A stretch of 57,193 bases of DNA. It comes from Mnemiopsis leidyi. Lineage: Eukaryota > Ctenophora > Tentaculata > Lobata > Bolinopsidae. Below, piece after piece: positions 45,166 through 56,777 of this stretch. A program made the position numbers and the translations under genes. The notes under the pieces are model-generated. The model was not told the DNA's origin. It saw only the letters and a program-made list of their open reading frames with translations, and did no database searches. The stretch's first letter is position 1. Every line of letters begins with the position of its first letter. The stretch is from the NCBI GenBank assembly GCA_000226015.1, contig JH152822.1, forward strand, positions 351,359-408,551, written 5' to 3'.

Positions 45166-45802
45166 TTTGAACGGGATAGTAGAATAGCAGCTTTGGAAAT
45201 GAGGGAAATTCATAAATATCTTAATTTGAAGATTTCCAATATTATCGGCCTGCTGAATTCTCCTTCGTCAATTGAATATACTTGTTATGGTGGATCTTAT
45301 TATTGCTTTTACTGAACACGACGGACAGAGTCATGAAAGGACTTAACTAATCAGACAATAAATCCATGCTGAGCACCAAACTTGATCTTGCAATAGACAC
45401 ACAAATTTTGTAAGTTAAATACTAAATAAACGACTCCAATATAAGATAATTTAAATATGATTTGTAAAGGTTAGTATGCCAAACTTTTAATGCTTGTAAG
45501 CTATTAGACTCGGGCATCACAACGTCTCGTTAGAACGCTACCATCTCGTCGATTAAATTTGTGAAAACTGACACCGTTACCACGAATTATGCAGTTTTTT
45601 TCAGAATTCAGGTGTAAAGTAATGACCATTTTAAACAGACATACATGCCATATTTGGCTCAGATTTAATGTTCGCTCCTTTTTGATCAATTGTTGAACAT
45701 GGCGGTCAGCGAGCTTCTGGAGAACACTTTCTTACGAAAGGCATTCACTGAACACTTTGGATAACAACACGCACAGTTTTTCAACACCTTCCAGCTCATA
45801 TA

Positions 45803-46195
45803 TTGATGATCAGTGTTGTACGCCGCCGTATTTTAAGAAACTCGGCGGCGTTTTCCCAAAATACGCGGCGGCGGCGGCGTACGCCGGCGTGGAGAGTTCC
45901 GAGTTATTCTAAATTTATGTGCCCTGTACAAGATTTGCGATACCATATATATTCGCCAAATCGAAATTCTGGCAATTAATTAGAACGATCTTTAATGTAC
46001 TTGATAATCGATTTATAATTATGATGATCAGTGCTCCCCCAAATGAGCTATCGGCCCTTAATTATTTATCGGCAATTGCAATTAAATTTCCGATTTCACG
46101 CCGTTTAACGCCGTGGAAAATTAACGGCGGCGGCGGCGTACGAAAATCACGCGGCGTGGCGGCGTTCGGCGGCGGCGGACAACACTGTTGATGAT
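45803..46195. mobile_element. hAT-type MITE with an 8-bp target duplication
   Basis: The element is 45811-46187 (377 bp). It begins CAGTGTTGTACGCCGCCG and ends in the complement of CAGTGTTGTCCGCCGCCG. It is bracketed by ttgatgat at 45803-45810 and 46188-46195. An 8-bp duplication and CAGTG termini are the marks of the hAT superfamily. Many CGCCG/CGGCG motifs lie just inside both ends, like transposase subterminal binding sites. The centre is AT-rich with no coding capacity, so it is non-autonomous. The clean duplication suggests a fairly recent insertion. Confidence 0.9.
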
Positions 46196-46477
46196 GCATA
46201 TTTAGTTAAAAGATTTAGCTGCCTGATATTGTGGAGCGACTGGATTAAGTCTCAAGTATCCCTGTCCCATCATTGCAATGAGTTTTGAACTCAGTAATGA
46301 TAAATAATCAAATGTTAGATCCCTACCATATTAGTATGTTACACAAACCTCGATATAGGACATCATGAGGTATGGAGATCGCTGCCCAACAAAAATCAAA
46401 TAGCCATCGTCTAAACGTTGAAACTTTGAAACAGCCACCAGATACTATGACACCAATGGACTTCCTAAAAATAGCAA

Positions 46478-46709
46478 CAGAATAGCATTGAGCAAGGAAT
46501 GGAGACGAATTTGCAAATTCTGCAGCACTTCATATTTCGAGCTCCTCCAGCTTCCAATTGCTGAAAAACCTATTGTTGAAGATAAAAGGCACGTCCTTGC
46601 CTCTTGTCCAGCCTATCACCACATCAAGTCCTCCATCCTTGGTACCATATCTCTTTACCACGACAACAAAGAAGAATTTGGTTCTAGCAAAGATTTCCTA
46701 GGAAATTAA
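46478..46709 (+). pseudogene. C-terminal fragment of a LINE protein
   Basis: Encodes a region with CKFC, about 30 residues later HVLASCP, then AYHHIKSSIL. The C-x2-C..H-x4-C spacing with CP-x-Y-x-x-(I/R) is the usual cysteine-histidine motif after the reverse transcriptase in non-LTR retrotransposons. It ends in TAA and is followed by T-rich sequence (ttttattttattttgtc near 46840), consistent with a LINE 3' end. The upstream reverse transcriptase is absent, so this is a 5'-truncated copy. Confidence 0.55.
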
Positions 46710-46739
46710 AAGGAACAAAGATCACAAGCCCAGCTGAGG

Positions 46740-48290
46740 GCGTGTATTAACTTGGACATTCCACATACATTTTACACTTTCCCCTACCTTTCCCTACTCC
46801 TAGCATCGCAAGCCTAACCTTGACAGACATTCTTAGTATTTTATTTTATTTTGTCAGAGAGGAGTGGAAGAAGCTAGAAGAAGGTTGATGCTATGTAGTC
46901 TTCTTCTCGTGTTTTTGATATCTATAAGGTACTTAGGACGCTCTTTTAAAGAGATATTTTGTACTTTTTACAGATTTTCTACTACTATGTCACTTGCGAA
47001 TTCCTAAATTATTATGTGCACTAAATTATTGTGTGCACTTGTATCTATTTTGAAGTATTATAAAGTATTATAAATTTCATGAATTTTTCGTATTAAATTT
47101 ATTTCAAAATTTATTTCTTATTCATAATTAATGTATAGTCTCTCTCTCTCTAAAATGGTCGCCGGCGCGGGCCTTACCTATAAAAGAGCTTTCTCACCCG
47201 TGACCGGGTCCCCAGAGTCCAACCCCTGCTAGCTGGGTCTCAAGGACTTCCAATATAATGTAAAGTCATAACGAAGTGTTAGTGCTTAAGATTGAAAAAT
47301 TTTGTTAAATCCTGTTAAATCCTGTTAAATCCTGTTAAATCCTGTTACACAATATTATAAAATGAACAGTATTAACAGGCCTGCTTCGAGGCCTTCAGCC
47401 CCTCGTTTGTATCTACAAAGGGGTTTTTTGGGTCCTGTTAAGACTTAAGGGGCTTGGAGCTTTTCCCCGGTCGTGCTAGCTATAATTAGCAAAATTTTAC
47501 TCATATAGTTATACGGCTCTTTTTATGGTCATTGTTTAGCGACCCTTATTCAACACTGCTTCAGTAGACTTCAACAAGAATTCCTCATCGGCTCATTGCC
47601 CATTGGTTATTCATGTAATTCGGTCGTAATTTAGCTGGTAAAACATGATACGAATATATGCGGATCACAAAATGCCTAACAAACCCCAGAAGACAACTCC
47701 AAACTTAAGTTATTCCATGATGGCACACAATAGTGATGCGTGCCTTCATACAGCATCGATTTGTGCAGCCAAATAAATCACCGAAATATGCAAACATTTT
47801 GATCGGTACTTGGATCAGAGCTCCCACCCAAATGTTCTCTTGTCACCACTAGCTAATTAATATTTTATAGCACAGAAATGCCATCCGTCAAATATTTTTA
47901 GTTTATAAAGAAGCCTTCTCTTCGTATAAAGAATAGCCGAAAACAACGTACGTTTCACAGCATGCCAATCAGTATATTTAGGCGATTCAATAGGAATCTA
48001 ATTTAACCACCATTTTTAACGAAGTTTAACGCATTTATTGGTATATATTCAGAAGCATTCGCCATTTTTATATAATAGGAATATTTACCAAACATACAGG
48101 CTTCCACTTTCACCTATTTATGAGGTTCAGTGGCGAGCGACCGAGTGTGGCAGAAGCAAGATAAATGCTCGGCGTACACTTGTTATATATTTAAGGAACT
48201 GCGTTCAGACGGTACTCTACAAATCCCAACTTTGTAATTACTATCGTGTCGAAAAGTATTAGTTTTCCAATTAGAGCTGGCCAGCCTACA
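46740..48290. other. Spacer, no gene seen
   Basis: Contains a GC-rich island at 47158-47240 and a four-copy 10-bp repeat (cctgttaaat) at 47304-47347. ttttccccggtcgtgctag at about 47461 recurs as ttttccccggtctcgctag at about 51177. Confidence 0.55.
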
Positions 48291-48373
48291 CGGCACGATT
48301 GTCCGCTGTATACACTTCTTTTAACGCATTTTCTTGTTTTGTAATCGCTCTCCCATATAAGCTAACTTGGAAG

Positions 48374-48484
48374 ATGAGGCTTGGATACAACCGTCGAGCT
48401 GCAAACCGTGCGGCCGGAAAGTCCGGGGCGAAAAATTCCGGCCCTAAGTACCCGCACCCCAGAAACCTTACGCTCCTTTTCAAG
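48374..48484 (+). CDS. Candidate first exon, MRxGY-family member 2
   Basis: ATG 48374 opens 37 codons: MRLGYNRRAANRAAGKSG, then KYPHPRNLTLLFK, and a consensus donor AAG-GTGAGA, phase 0. The match to the 56619 exon is direct: M-R-x-G-Y-x-R-R-A-x-N-R-A-A at the start and Y-P-H-P-(K/R)-x-L-x-x-x-F-K at the end. The frame is open further upstream to about 48280, so translation may start earlier. The sequence is very basic. I recognise no known family. Confidence 0.55.
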
Positions 48485-48881
48485 GTGAGAATTCAGCGTT
48501 CTTTCCATCAGCAGTTGCCGGCAAAAAGTTAAGTGTGCGGCATCTTCTGTTCGGCTTGCTGGTAAATGTAAAACTATTGTTTAACTCTACACACACTCCC
48601 CAGCTCAGATCCACAGTCAATGTACTGTATGTTGTTTGATGTATTTGATTCAATTTTTGATCGGATGCTGACGGTAATCATGATGCGGCGATAAAACCGT
48701 ATTTACGGCTACTGTAATTAATTAATTACAACACTTTGCGCTGCACTTGCAACATGCTGGTCACTATATTCCTGCTTTCTGCCGATATATTGCAGATCAT
48801 GACCGTTAAACATACATATGTTTTCTGTTCATTATTTGATCGCCCTTAATTTGGCGCTCAGCGCCCATCATAACCAACAAT

Positions 48882-48965
48882 TTTTGAACCTGATCGAGAC
48901 TATTCTCACTCAATTTTTCGTCAAATTTAGTCCAGCTCCAATAAAAGAGTTGCTACCCACCCTCC
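48882..48965. repeat. Dispersed repeat, copy C
   Basis: About 80 percent identical by eye to the left half of the 7780-7905 element (gagactattctca, tttttcgtca, ttagtcc). Confidence 0.65.
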
Positions 48966-49398
48966 ATCTAGCTTCACATTGCATCCAATTTCAAAAAGTT
49001 ATATACATTTTTTTCCATCTAGCTTCATATTGCGTCCCATTTCAAAAATTATATAAATTTCATGTGGCAACAGGTCAGACAACGTCTGGCTAATTTTCAA
49101 AAAAGGTCAATAATGTATGGGTCGAGGTATGGCTTTCAAGCTTTTGAGAATTTCTATCAAAATTCATCATCTGACATTTTTATGATTCTGAAGTTTAGAC
49201 CGCTATTAGTTAATTTTTCCTGCCCTTAATGAAGTGTACTATCTCTCAGTCTTGCAGTTTCTAATATATTGTTTCGAGGAAATATATTTCATCATATTTT
49301 CGGGTAAATTTATAATTATTTACTTCTATTTCTTTTTGCTTCTAAATTTTTTTATTTCATGATAATTGTCTGGCATTACAATTGATGTAATAAGACTT

Positions 49399-49424
49399 TC
49401 TAATTCTAATTCTAATTCTAATTC
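49399..49424. repeat. Hexanucleotide microsatellite (taattc)
   Basis: About four tandem units. Confidence 0.9.
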
Positions 49425-50849
49425 GTATTCCAGTTCAAAGCAGGAAATTTTGATTTATCGCCGGATCCTCAAAGCCAGCGAATGCAATGAACGTAGTTTT
49501 TATAAGGTCCGGCGTTAGAAGTTTTACTAGGTGAATCTGTCTAGTTACAATCTCAACTTTTAGATCGGTTTCCTTGAAAAACAACGTTAACTTTCACAGT
49601 ATTCATGTTCCATTTGTATGTCGACAAATCAACATTCAAGCCTGCTGAATGCTGAATGCTGATAAACCCTGCCCAAAATTAAAGTTGTATAGGCTTGATT
49701 TTCACCTTAATGTGCCACACTGCAAAACTGGATTTTATCCCCGTCAAAGTATGTTATCCTTATAATGCTGCTCTGTCAGTGTCGCAATTAATTCTCATCC
49801 CGCCCTACAAGATGTGTATAGGGGGTTCGAAAGAAGGTTCCGGCTCTGCATTCTGAACTTATTTTAAATCCAATAACTTTGTAAAGTTTTAAAGGGCTTT
49901 AACTATAGTCTCGTATCTGCCATTAGATTCTCACAAATATTTTCACGCTATTAACAACTTTCTTGCCCTTGCTCTCCGCTTCTTTTTGACTACTTTGACA
50001 GGCCTGAAACTTTAAAAGCTGAAATCTAGACCAATGTTTTCTAAAAATGCCGAATTTTAAAATTCTCGCGCGATTCCATCTCATAGTTTAGTGCTTGATT
50101 GCTATTTCACCCATCTTCGTACTCTTAATTTTGTCATAAAAACGACCACTATTCGCACGCTTTAAGATCTTTATAAATAGTTGAATAGGTCCTTGCACCA
50201 CCTTTGTATGTTTGTGCAAGTAATTATATTTCTCAAAGTGGATAGGCGGCGAACGTTAATATTTCTACTAGTAGTCTAAGTCATGATAAAAAGTTAGCAG
50301 TCACCGGCCCATTGCAGCAGCAGTAAGTGTGTCCCACCTGGACCGGCAAACTTTTTGTTAGATATTCCAAGTTTCCAACAGGTCGCCGAACGTCATATTT
50401 GACTGTCATTTGAGTAAAAAATAAAAAGTTATGGGAAATCCCGTTCCTAACACTTACATGCTTTTCCTAGCGCTTACGAATGCACACCTCGTGCCTTTGA
50501 CACCAAATCTGCAGATTCTGTCGCTTGATTTACTGCAAAATGGGGTTGCTGACTAGGTTGTCTACTGTCTTGTCTATTGCCATTTCTTTTACCTTGACCG
50601 TTTGTACTTTGTTAGTCTGCTGCTAGTAGTAATATAATTGAAGGTATGAGGTTCTCCAACTAATATAAAGGAGTTTTCGGCCTTGAATCGCAGACTTGGC
50701 CATCCCCGTTCCACTATTACTAAATAAAAGTTATCAATCAGTGCAGATTAAAGTCTGTAAAGTGATTAGAACAATGTCGGTCATGACAGCGAGGATCAGT
50801 CAGCTTGCGTAAAATTGGAAATTGTTAATGAGTTGTTTGTAAATGTCAA

Positions 50850-50972
50850 AATAAACAGATTTTGTCAGATAATCTAATTCTATTATAGGCACAGTAAGAA
50901 TTATGAGTTTGAATAAATAGATTTTGTCAGATAATCTAATTCTATTATAGGCACAGAAAGAATTATGAGTTA
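50850..50972. repeat. Tandem duplication of 62 bp
   Basis: Two adjacent copies beginning aataaa-agattttgtcag and ending gaattatgagtt, differing at about three bases. Confidence 0.95.
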
Positions 50973-51137
50973 CGGTAAAGCTTCCGCATAATTATACTTA
51001 TAGTCATTGACCCAAATAGTCAACTGCAAAGCAATACTAGGCAGAACGAGGCTTTTTAAATTTGCGACTTACAACTAGTTTGGTAAAATAAATAATTGAT
51101 AAAAGACAAAAAATGGTCACTCCCTATCACAAGAGGT

Positions 51138-51174
51138 CGGGGTGGCGGGGGGCCATGGGGGCGGGGGTGGCGGG
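51138..51174 (+). other. G-quadruplex-prone tract
   Basis: Contains runs of four, six, five, five and three G within 37 bases, in an otherwise AT-rich region. The runs meet the usual G3+N1-7 rule for intramolecular quadruplexes. Confidence 0.7.
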
Positions 51175-51969
51175 AGTTTTCCCCGGTCTCGCTAGACAGC
51201 TCTACAATGATTGACAACCGAAAGTCGATAAGAAAACACTTATAAACGTTTAGTGTCTAACAAAGTAACAACGGTCTCGACACTATTACATGGCGCGATT
51301 GCGATCCCGCCCACGATCCCATGCCTCCCGTCCCATGAATAAAATGCCATTTCACCACAATTTGGCCATTATACTATTCGTAAATAACACTGGTAGTTCC
51401 GTCCATCAACTTGAATTATAAATTTGATAAAGCCCAATTGTGTATGGTGAAAGCGAAAGCTTTTTTTCGGCCCATTGTAAAAATCAAAAATAATAAAATA
51501 CTGCAGATCACTTTAGAAATATTGTTGTGTGCAATTGTTGATCGATTAGAATTTAAATTGTTTAAAAAAATTGTTTAATTGTATTGTTTTATATCGTTAT
51601 AAACATGTAGAATAATATTATTTTGTACATTTAAGAGCAGTATGCAGTACAGCCAGCAGCACTATAAAAAAATATTTGCTGGTTACCCCAGCCTTTGTGC
51701 CTTTGCAACGGGGACTGTATGAAAAAGCGCAACTGACGCTCGGAAATTAAATTTGATATCATCTTGTTCAGCATTATAAACTCTCATCGGCACCTTGCTC
51801 GCTAGCGATTATTTAAAACGACAACTCAAGGTGTCTCATGGGAATGTTATGCAACAAGGGCCACCTCTATTTCTTTTTTAATAGAGTTGTATACCTCTCA
51901 AGTTCGCGGATGTTGAGTTGTTATATATTGGCCTCGTACAACAGCGGGAGACAGCGATAAGAATGCAGG

Positions 51970-52155
51970 CCCTTGGAGACAACTACTGCTAATGATGCTT
52001 GTTTCGCGATCATCAATTTTAAATTGAGCATGAGATTTATAACTATTTGCCCTGTCGACGATCTAAAGCGTATTCATTTGGCTTTAAGGTCTAGAAATGA
52101 AATTAGCTTTACCGATGAGCTTTTTTGGGACATAGCTAAAAGGCATCTGACGTAA
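51970..52155 (+). CDS. Candidate last exon
   Basis: After an AG at 51968-51969 the frame encodes PLETTTANDACFAIINFK, then VDDLKRIHLALRSRNEISF and TDELFWDIAKRHLT, ending in TAA. The charged amphipathic C-terminal half is protein-like. The acceptor implies an upstream exon in phase 2, so it cannot join directly to 48484 (phase 0); a middle exon is missing or the link is wrong. Unrecognised. Confidence 0.35.
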   Translation, partial: PLETTTANDACFAIINFKLSMRFITICPVDDLKRIHLALRSRNEISFTDELFWDIAKRHLT

Positions 52156-52399
52156 AATATCATTATACCATTATTATTGGGTCAGCAAGAACTTCAATCC
52201 ATCAACTTCAATGAACAATTTTCATATCCATCCAAATTTTGTATGCATAGCACTAAAAGCTTTCTTGGCCCAGAGCAAAAATCAAAATATGCTGCCATGC
52301 AGTTCACTTAAAGAATATTACTATGAGTATGAAGTAGAATATAAGATTTTCAAATTTCAATTGTAACACTAACAGTGCGAAGCACCACTTATAAGATCA

Positions 52400-52490
52400 A
52401 CGGGCGATGCTAGTCTCATTTTTTTTCGGAATCTGAAAAGTGATTATAATTTATACTGTACAGTCCGCGACAGTAGGTCATCAACCTATA
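52400..52490. repeat. Dispersed repeat, core cgcgacagtaggt, copy 3
   Basis: Shares aacgggcgatgc and tccgcgacagtaggt with copy 2. As with copy 2, it follows a candidate last exon, here by 245 bases. Confidence 0.65.
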
Positions 52491-52499
52491 ATACTTATA

Positions 52500-53760
52500 A
52501 AGTATAATTTGAGATCATATCTTTTTATTTGATATTCATTCATTTAATATTATGATTACAATTTACGTTCCAACAAATGCTCCGTCTTTGACTCAATTTT
52601 CTTTTATTTTTGGTCTTCACAATTTCAATGTAAAATTAAGGTGGGCCTGACCTGAGTTCATGCTCAAAATTCAAATTGCCTAAGGAAACCTCGGTCTTCG
52701 TTGCTTTGTATTGTGATTGTAACGTACTAGAAAGGAGACCATAGAGAGAGCCAGACAGTGCCTAGAAAGTTTAAAGTGTAAAAATCAGATATTTAAATAC
52801 ATTACTAAGTTGACGAAGGTGGGTGACCTCAATAACCGAAAGGAGAAGGCAGAAGTAGAACTGGTTAAATTTCTGTTTTACTAGGCGATTTTTATACTAC
52901 ACAGGTGCACAATCTATCCTTTATTTCGGTTTTGAGATTGGAAATGCATTAATATTAGATTTTTGAGCTATTGTGACTACACTTAAGTAATATCATCGTC
53001 TAGACAAGCTTTCAGGTAAATATTCACTCCGATTCCACCTAGGCATTTTTAATGCAAATGAAATTGTTTTAATGAAAATGTCTTAAACTATTATGCCTAT
53101 GGGTATACGCAATCTGGCAATGCTCTAGCTTGCTTGTTTAACTTAACATAATTAATTTAATTTTCAAAAAGCTGCCGGACTTCGGAGTATCCGCTGATAC
53201 GGAACGTCATTTTTGTCGCCGTCGCTCAAATGTTCAAATAAACAACCCCAGCAATGCTTCTGCAATCCAACCAATTAACGAATTTAGATACTGATAGTTA
53301 TAAATTGAGATCCTTATCGACTGTAGTCGACTTCAACAAGTTCCATATAATTGTTAGATTTGAATAACATTAACCGAGGAGTTTGTGAGATGTAATGTCT
53401 TAATGGAAGCCTGGAAGGGCATCAGTAGTCAAATATTCCATTATACCCCGATTTGTGTGTAAAAGATGTCCAGACGATAATATTACTTAAGCTAAGTTGC
53501 TTTAAGCTTAGTTATAAGTCAAAAAATAACAGAAACATGTTTGTGCACCTGTGTAAATTGGTAGAGATTAAAAACAAAACTTAAGTTTTGTAGATTTTGA
53601 TACGGGAAATCGGACAAATCAGAATATAGTGTTCCCTGTTGAAAGTAAGTTCACGTTGATATATTCAGAGATGAATCTGTTGTCTTTTAAAGGTAACGCC
53701 GTAAGCTTTAAAGCACGTCTTTTCATTGCTTCATCGAGGTCTACATCATACTGCCTCACT
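52500..53760. other. Spacer, nothing seen
   Basis: AT-rich. No frame, repeat array or inverted repeat worth naming. Confidence 0.6.
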
Positions 53761-53764
53761 TTCA

Positions 53765-54170
53765 CAGTGGTAAAGTGGTGATATGGTAAACTTAAAGTGG
53801 TAAAGCGGTAAAGTGCTGAGGTAGTGAAGTGGTAAAGTGGTTAAGTGGTTAAGTGGAAAAGTGGCGAAGTAGTGAAGTGGTGAAGTGGTGAAGTAGTAAA
53901 GTGGTTAAGTAGTAATGTGGCGAATTGGTTAAGACGTTAAGTGGTGAAGTGATGAAGTGGTGACTGGTGAAGTGGTGAAGTGGTGAAGTTGTAAAATGTT
54001 GAAGTGGTTAAGTGGCGAATTAGTGAAATGGTAAAGTGGGAAAGTGGTAAGTGGTTAAGTGGTTAAGTGGTTAAGTGGTTAAGTGGTTAAGTGGTTAAGT
54101 GGTTAAGTGGTTAAGTGGTTAAGTGGTAAAGTGGTGAAGTGGTAAAGTGATGAGTTTTGAAGTGGTGAGT
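53765..54170. repeat. Minisatellite of 8-9 bp units (aagtggtta / aagtggtga)
   Basis: About 45 units over 400 bases, with a homogeneous block of nine perfect ttaagtggt units near 54050-54125. Confidence 0.95.
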
Positions 54171-54479
54171 GGTGATCGGAGCATAAACCTCTCCGAGCAA
54201 ATATTAGACTTAGAGTCAAGTGTTGGATGTGTTGTTGTCAAACGATCTTAACGCGCCCACGCAGCGACCAGTGTGGTTTATCATTGGAACTGTAATTCAC
54301 AGATGTATGTGAATCTCTACTACGCTCCCTACCTTTATTTTGCAATCGTTTTTCGGCGGCAATGCAAAGCTCTACGCGAAAAAAAGAATCAACAAGAATT
54401 GCGCCCGCTTAGTTTGGTCTAAGGCGGACGCTAGATTTCCAATTTCCATCTCTTCAATTCTACAGCAACTACTATGTGG

Positions 54480-54715
54480 AGTTTGCCGACGTCCTGCCAC
54501 AGAACATCTTCCCCCAGAGCATTGTAACCCAGAAATTTATCCTCAGATACGTCCTGTTCCACAACAGACAACTTCGTTAGGGTTAGCGTAGGGGTTTGGA
54601 CTTTGGGTTATGGTTATGGTTATGGTTAGGGTTATGGTTATGGTAAGGGTCGCTGGGGCAAAAGTTGTGGGAAAAATGTTGTGGGGCAAGATGTTCTAGG
54701 GCAGGATGGCGGGGA
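54480..54715. repeat. Fold-back element around a telomere-like core
   Basis: The left arm (cctgccacagaacatcttcc and on) pairs with the right arm, whose minus strand reads cctgccctagaacatcttgc. Between them lies ttaggg/ttatgg repeat sequence. Open frames across the left arm look coding-like but are explained by this repeat. Confidence 0.7.
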
Positions 54716-55004
54716 CCCTATGTGGATCTAAGCTGTCAATAATTGATCAAGTTGCAATGGATAATGTTAGCCATCCAAGTAGAACTACTCACAATAAAGA
54801 TTGTACTGTAAGACACTCTCTCGGAGACGCATAGATTGCTGACTACCGTTTTCGTCTGTGTAATCAGCGAAAATCAGGCTTTATTACTAGCTCAAGGTGG
54901 TCGGACGCTGTAAAGTAATTTAGAAACTTGAAAGTTTCCAGAAAACATCTACTGTAAGATCCATGTTACTCAACATTTCCATTAGCGGGACATTAGTGGG
55001 ATTT

Positions 55005-55087
55005 GTGAGCCTATTTTCTTTATCACCCCAGAAACATAGAGACAATTACATCATCATAGTATGGGGTGATTAGGAAAATAGGCTCAC
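55005..55087. other. Inverted repeat with 26-bp arms
   Basis: Arms 55005-55030 and 55062-55087 pair at 24 of 26 positions around a 31-base spacer. The spacer's catagagacaatta is itself repeated in inverted form at about 55371-55386, so a larger nested fold-back of some 380 bases is present. It may be a MITE remnant. Confidence 0.7.
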
Positions 55088-56187
55088 ATCATACACATGT
55101 GGAAAACTAACATCATCTATTTGAGACTTCATTCAGTGTCATTGTCCCTTAACCTGGGCATACCATGTCACATAGATGTAATATCCAAACATGATGGCTT
55201 CAACTTTCAAGCAGCTGATGACAGCATTCATATTTACCATACCTGAGAAACGGAAACCGCCAATCTGGGGCTCGAAACCACCGAACTTATGCCTAAGTCT
55301 TTGTTGCTTTGAGACCGTAGAGCGAGGGAAAGAGCTCCACCTAAAGCCTGGACAGGCTTAGGGACAGGCTTAATTGTCTCTATGTCTTTTTTAGGGATCG
55401 AGTAACACCTACCCTCTGGGGCTGCCGCTGGTCAGCACAATTGATGGTCTGTCGACAAAGCAGATAAAAAGTACGAGGGTAACAACGTGACACTCACAAG
55501 GCTTGATAGAAGTTCTCAGAAACAAGCTGATAGGGTTGGTTTTACAGTTCATCCGAACGAAGTAACTGCGACACGATGAACATTGCCACGTGACACGCTG
55601 ACCGCTGGTACCAGATAGCCGGAGAACTGTTAAGTGTGAAACCGTCTTCCTCCCGGCATGGCGTCTTTCTTAGCCGCTATATCACACTGATGCATTCCTA
55701 CAACCTGTTGTTCGTGTTTGGAGTTACAGTTTAGGGCACGATTTTGTAGTTCAGTACATTCTTAGAGCATCCACATAGTGATAATAAAGTTCTTAACATC
55801 CCATTTTCATATAGTCGTATACAGCTATAGTAGCTATAGTAGTATATCAAGCTGCAGTTGTATTGTTTAGTTATTCAGTTCATCCCGCTATAGAAATTAG
55901 AAGTACTTGCGAGAAAAATTCCTCCAAAAAAGCGATGTGGGCGTGTAACTATAAGCAATTGTTGAAAGTTTTTTGTTCTGCTGCTGCAGAAAATCGAGTG
56001 GTAACCTATGTCTATATCAAATAGGACAGCAAAGCAGCATGGCTATCTCCGGCTTGTATTTAAGGGTTTGAATAAAGAAAAGCGGGATGGATAAAAATTT
56101 ATGACGCATTTTGACTTAGTTTCATGACAATGGATAATAAAACTTTGTAGAATTTAATGCTCCTCAATTTAACTTTATAAGGTGAAC

Positions 56188-56384
56188 ATGAAACTCGGTC
56201 GTAAAGTGATGACAGAAATAGTTGGCATCCGCAAAACCAAACTTTCCGTGCTTCAACAGGTGCCTTTCTTCCCGGCAAAGATCCGTACGTGAAAAAATTT
56301 TATCGCGAAGTTTGCTGTCTTCCATGTTCGCGTTTTTTACAGGTGCAAATCCCAGACCTCGAACATGATTGGTCCTCCAAACAG
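56188..56384 (+). CDS. Candidate two-exon 5' end
   Basis: ATG 56188 opens 24 codons (MKLGRKVMTEIVGIRKTK..) to a CAG-GTGCCT donor at 56259. A good acceptor (cgttttttacag) starts a 42-base exon at 56343, encoding VQIPDLEHDWSSKQ, with a CAG-GTGGCG donor after 56384. Both joins are phase 0. The MKLG start loosely resembles the MRxG starts nearby. No later exon was found before the 56619 start. Confidence 0.3.
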
Positions 56385-56618
56385 GTGGCGTCAGGAAAAG
56401 CTTCTAAAATCGCGGAGCTAACTTCACCAACATACTCACAGTCTCATTGTCACACTATGTACTACACATTCTTGTCCTGCCGTACCTTTCCTCGCCCGCA
56501 GTACGTGTGTTGCGTCCTAATTACATTATATGGGCACAGCAATTTTGAATTCGTCATTTAGTACGCGTAGAATGTTGTAGACAGTTTTAGTTTGCTTTTC
56601 TCCCACGTTTTGTCTACA

Positions 56619-56777
56619 ATGTTCACGTCTGTGTATAATACTAGTAGCAGCGGCAATATGCGAACTGGGTACGCTAGGAGAGCCCAAAATAGAGCTGCAA
56701 ATCGCCGGGGTGGCGGTCAGGGCTCCATTAAAAAGATTGATTATCCTCACCCGAAAGCACTGGAGATTTGTTTCAAG
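56619..56777 (+). CDS. Candidate first exon, MFT/MRxGY-family member 3
   Basis: ATG 56619 opens 53 codons: MFTSVYNTSSSGNMRTGYAR, RAQNRAANRRGGG and DYPHPKALEICFK, ending at a phase-0 donor, AAG-GTAGCG. It shares its first three residues with the 43554 exon and its MRxGYxRRAxNRAA and YPHP+ blocks with the 48374 exon, so it bridges the two. The remainder of the gene lies in the short AT-rich stretch up to 56990 or outside the window. Confidence 0.5.

Noticed and set aside
44707..45213. 168-codon minus-strand frame with KLLTCPKLL repeats
   Set aside because: Explained by the 17-18 bp minisatellite. Unit lengths vary and there is no start context or splice signal.
54340..54591. Coding-like frames (YYVEFADVLPQNIFPQ and CGVCRRPATEH) after a good acceptor-like CAG
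   Set aside because: The sequence is one arm of a fold-back repeat whose complement lies at about 54660-54715.
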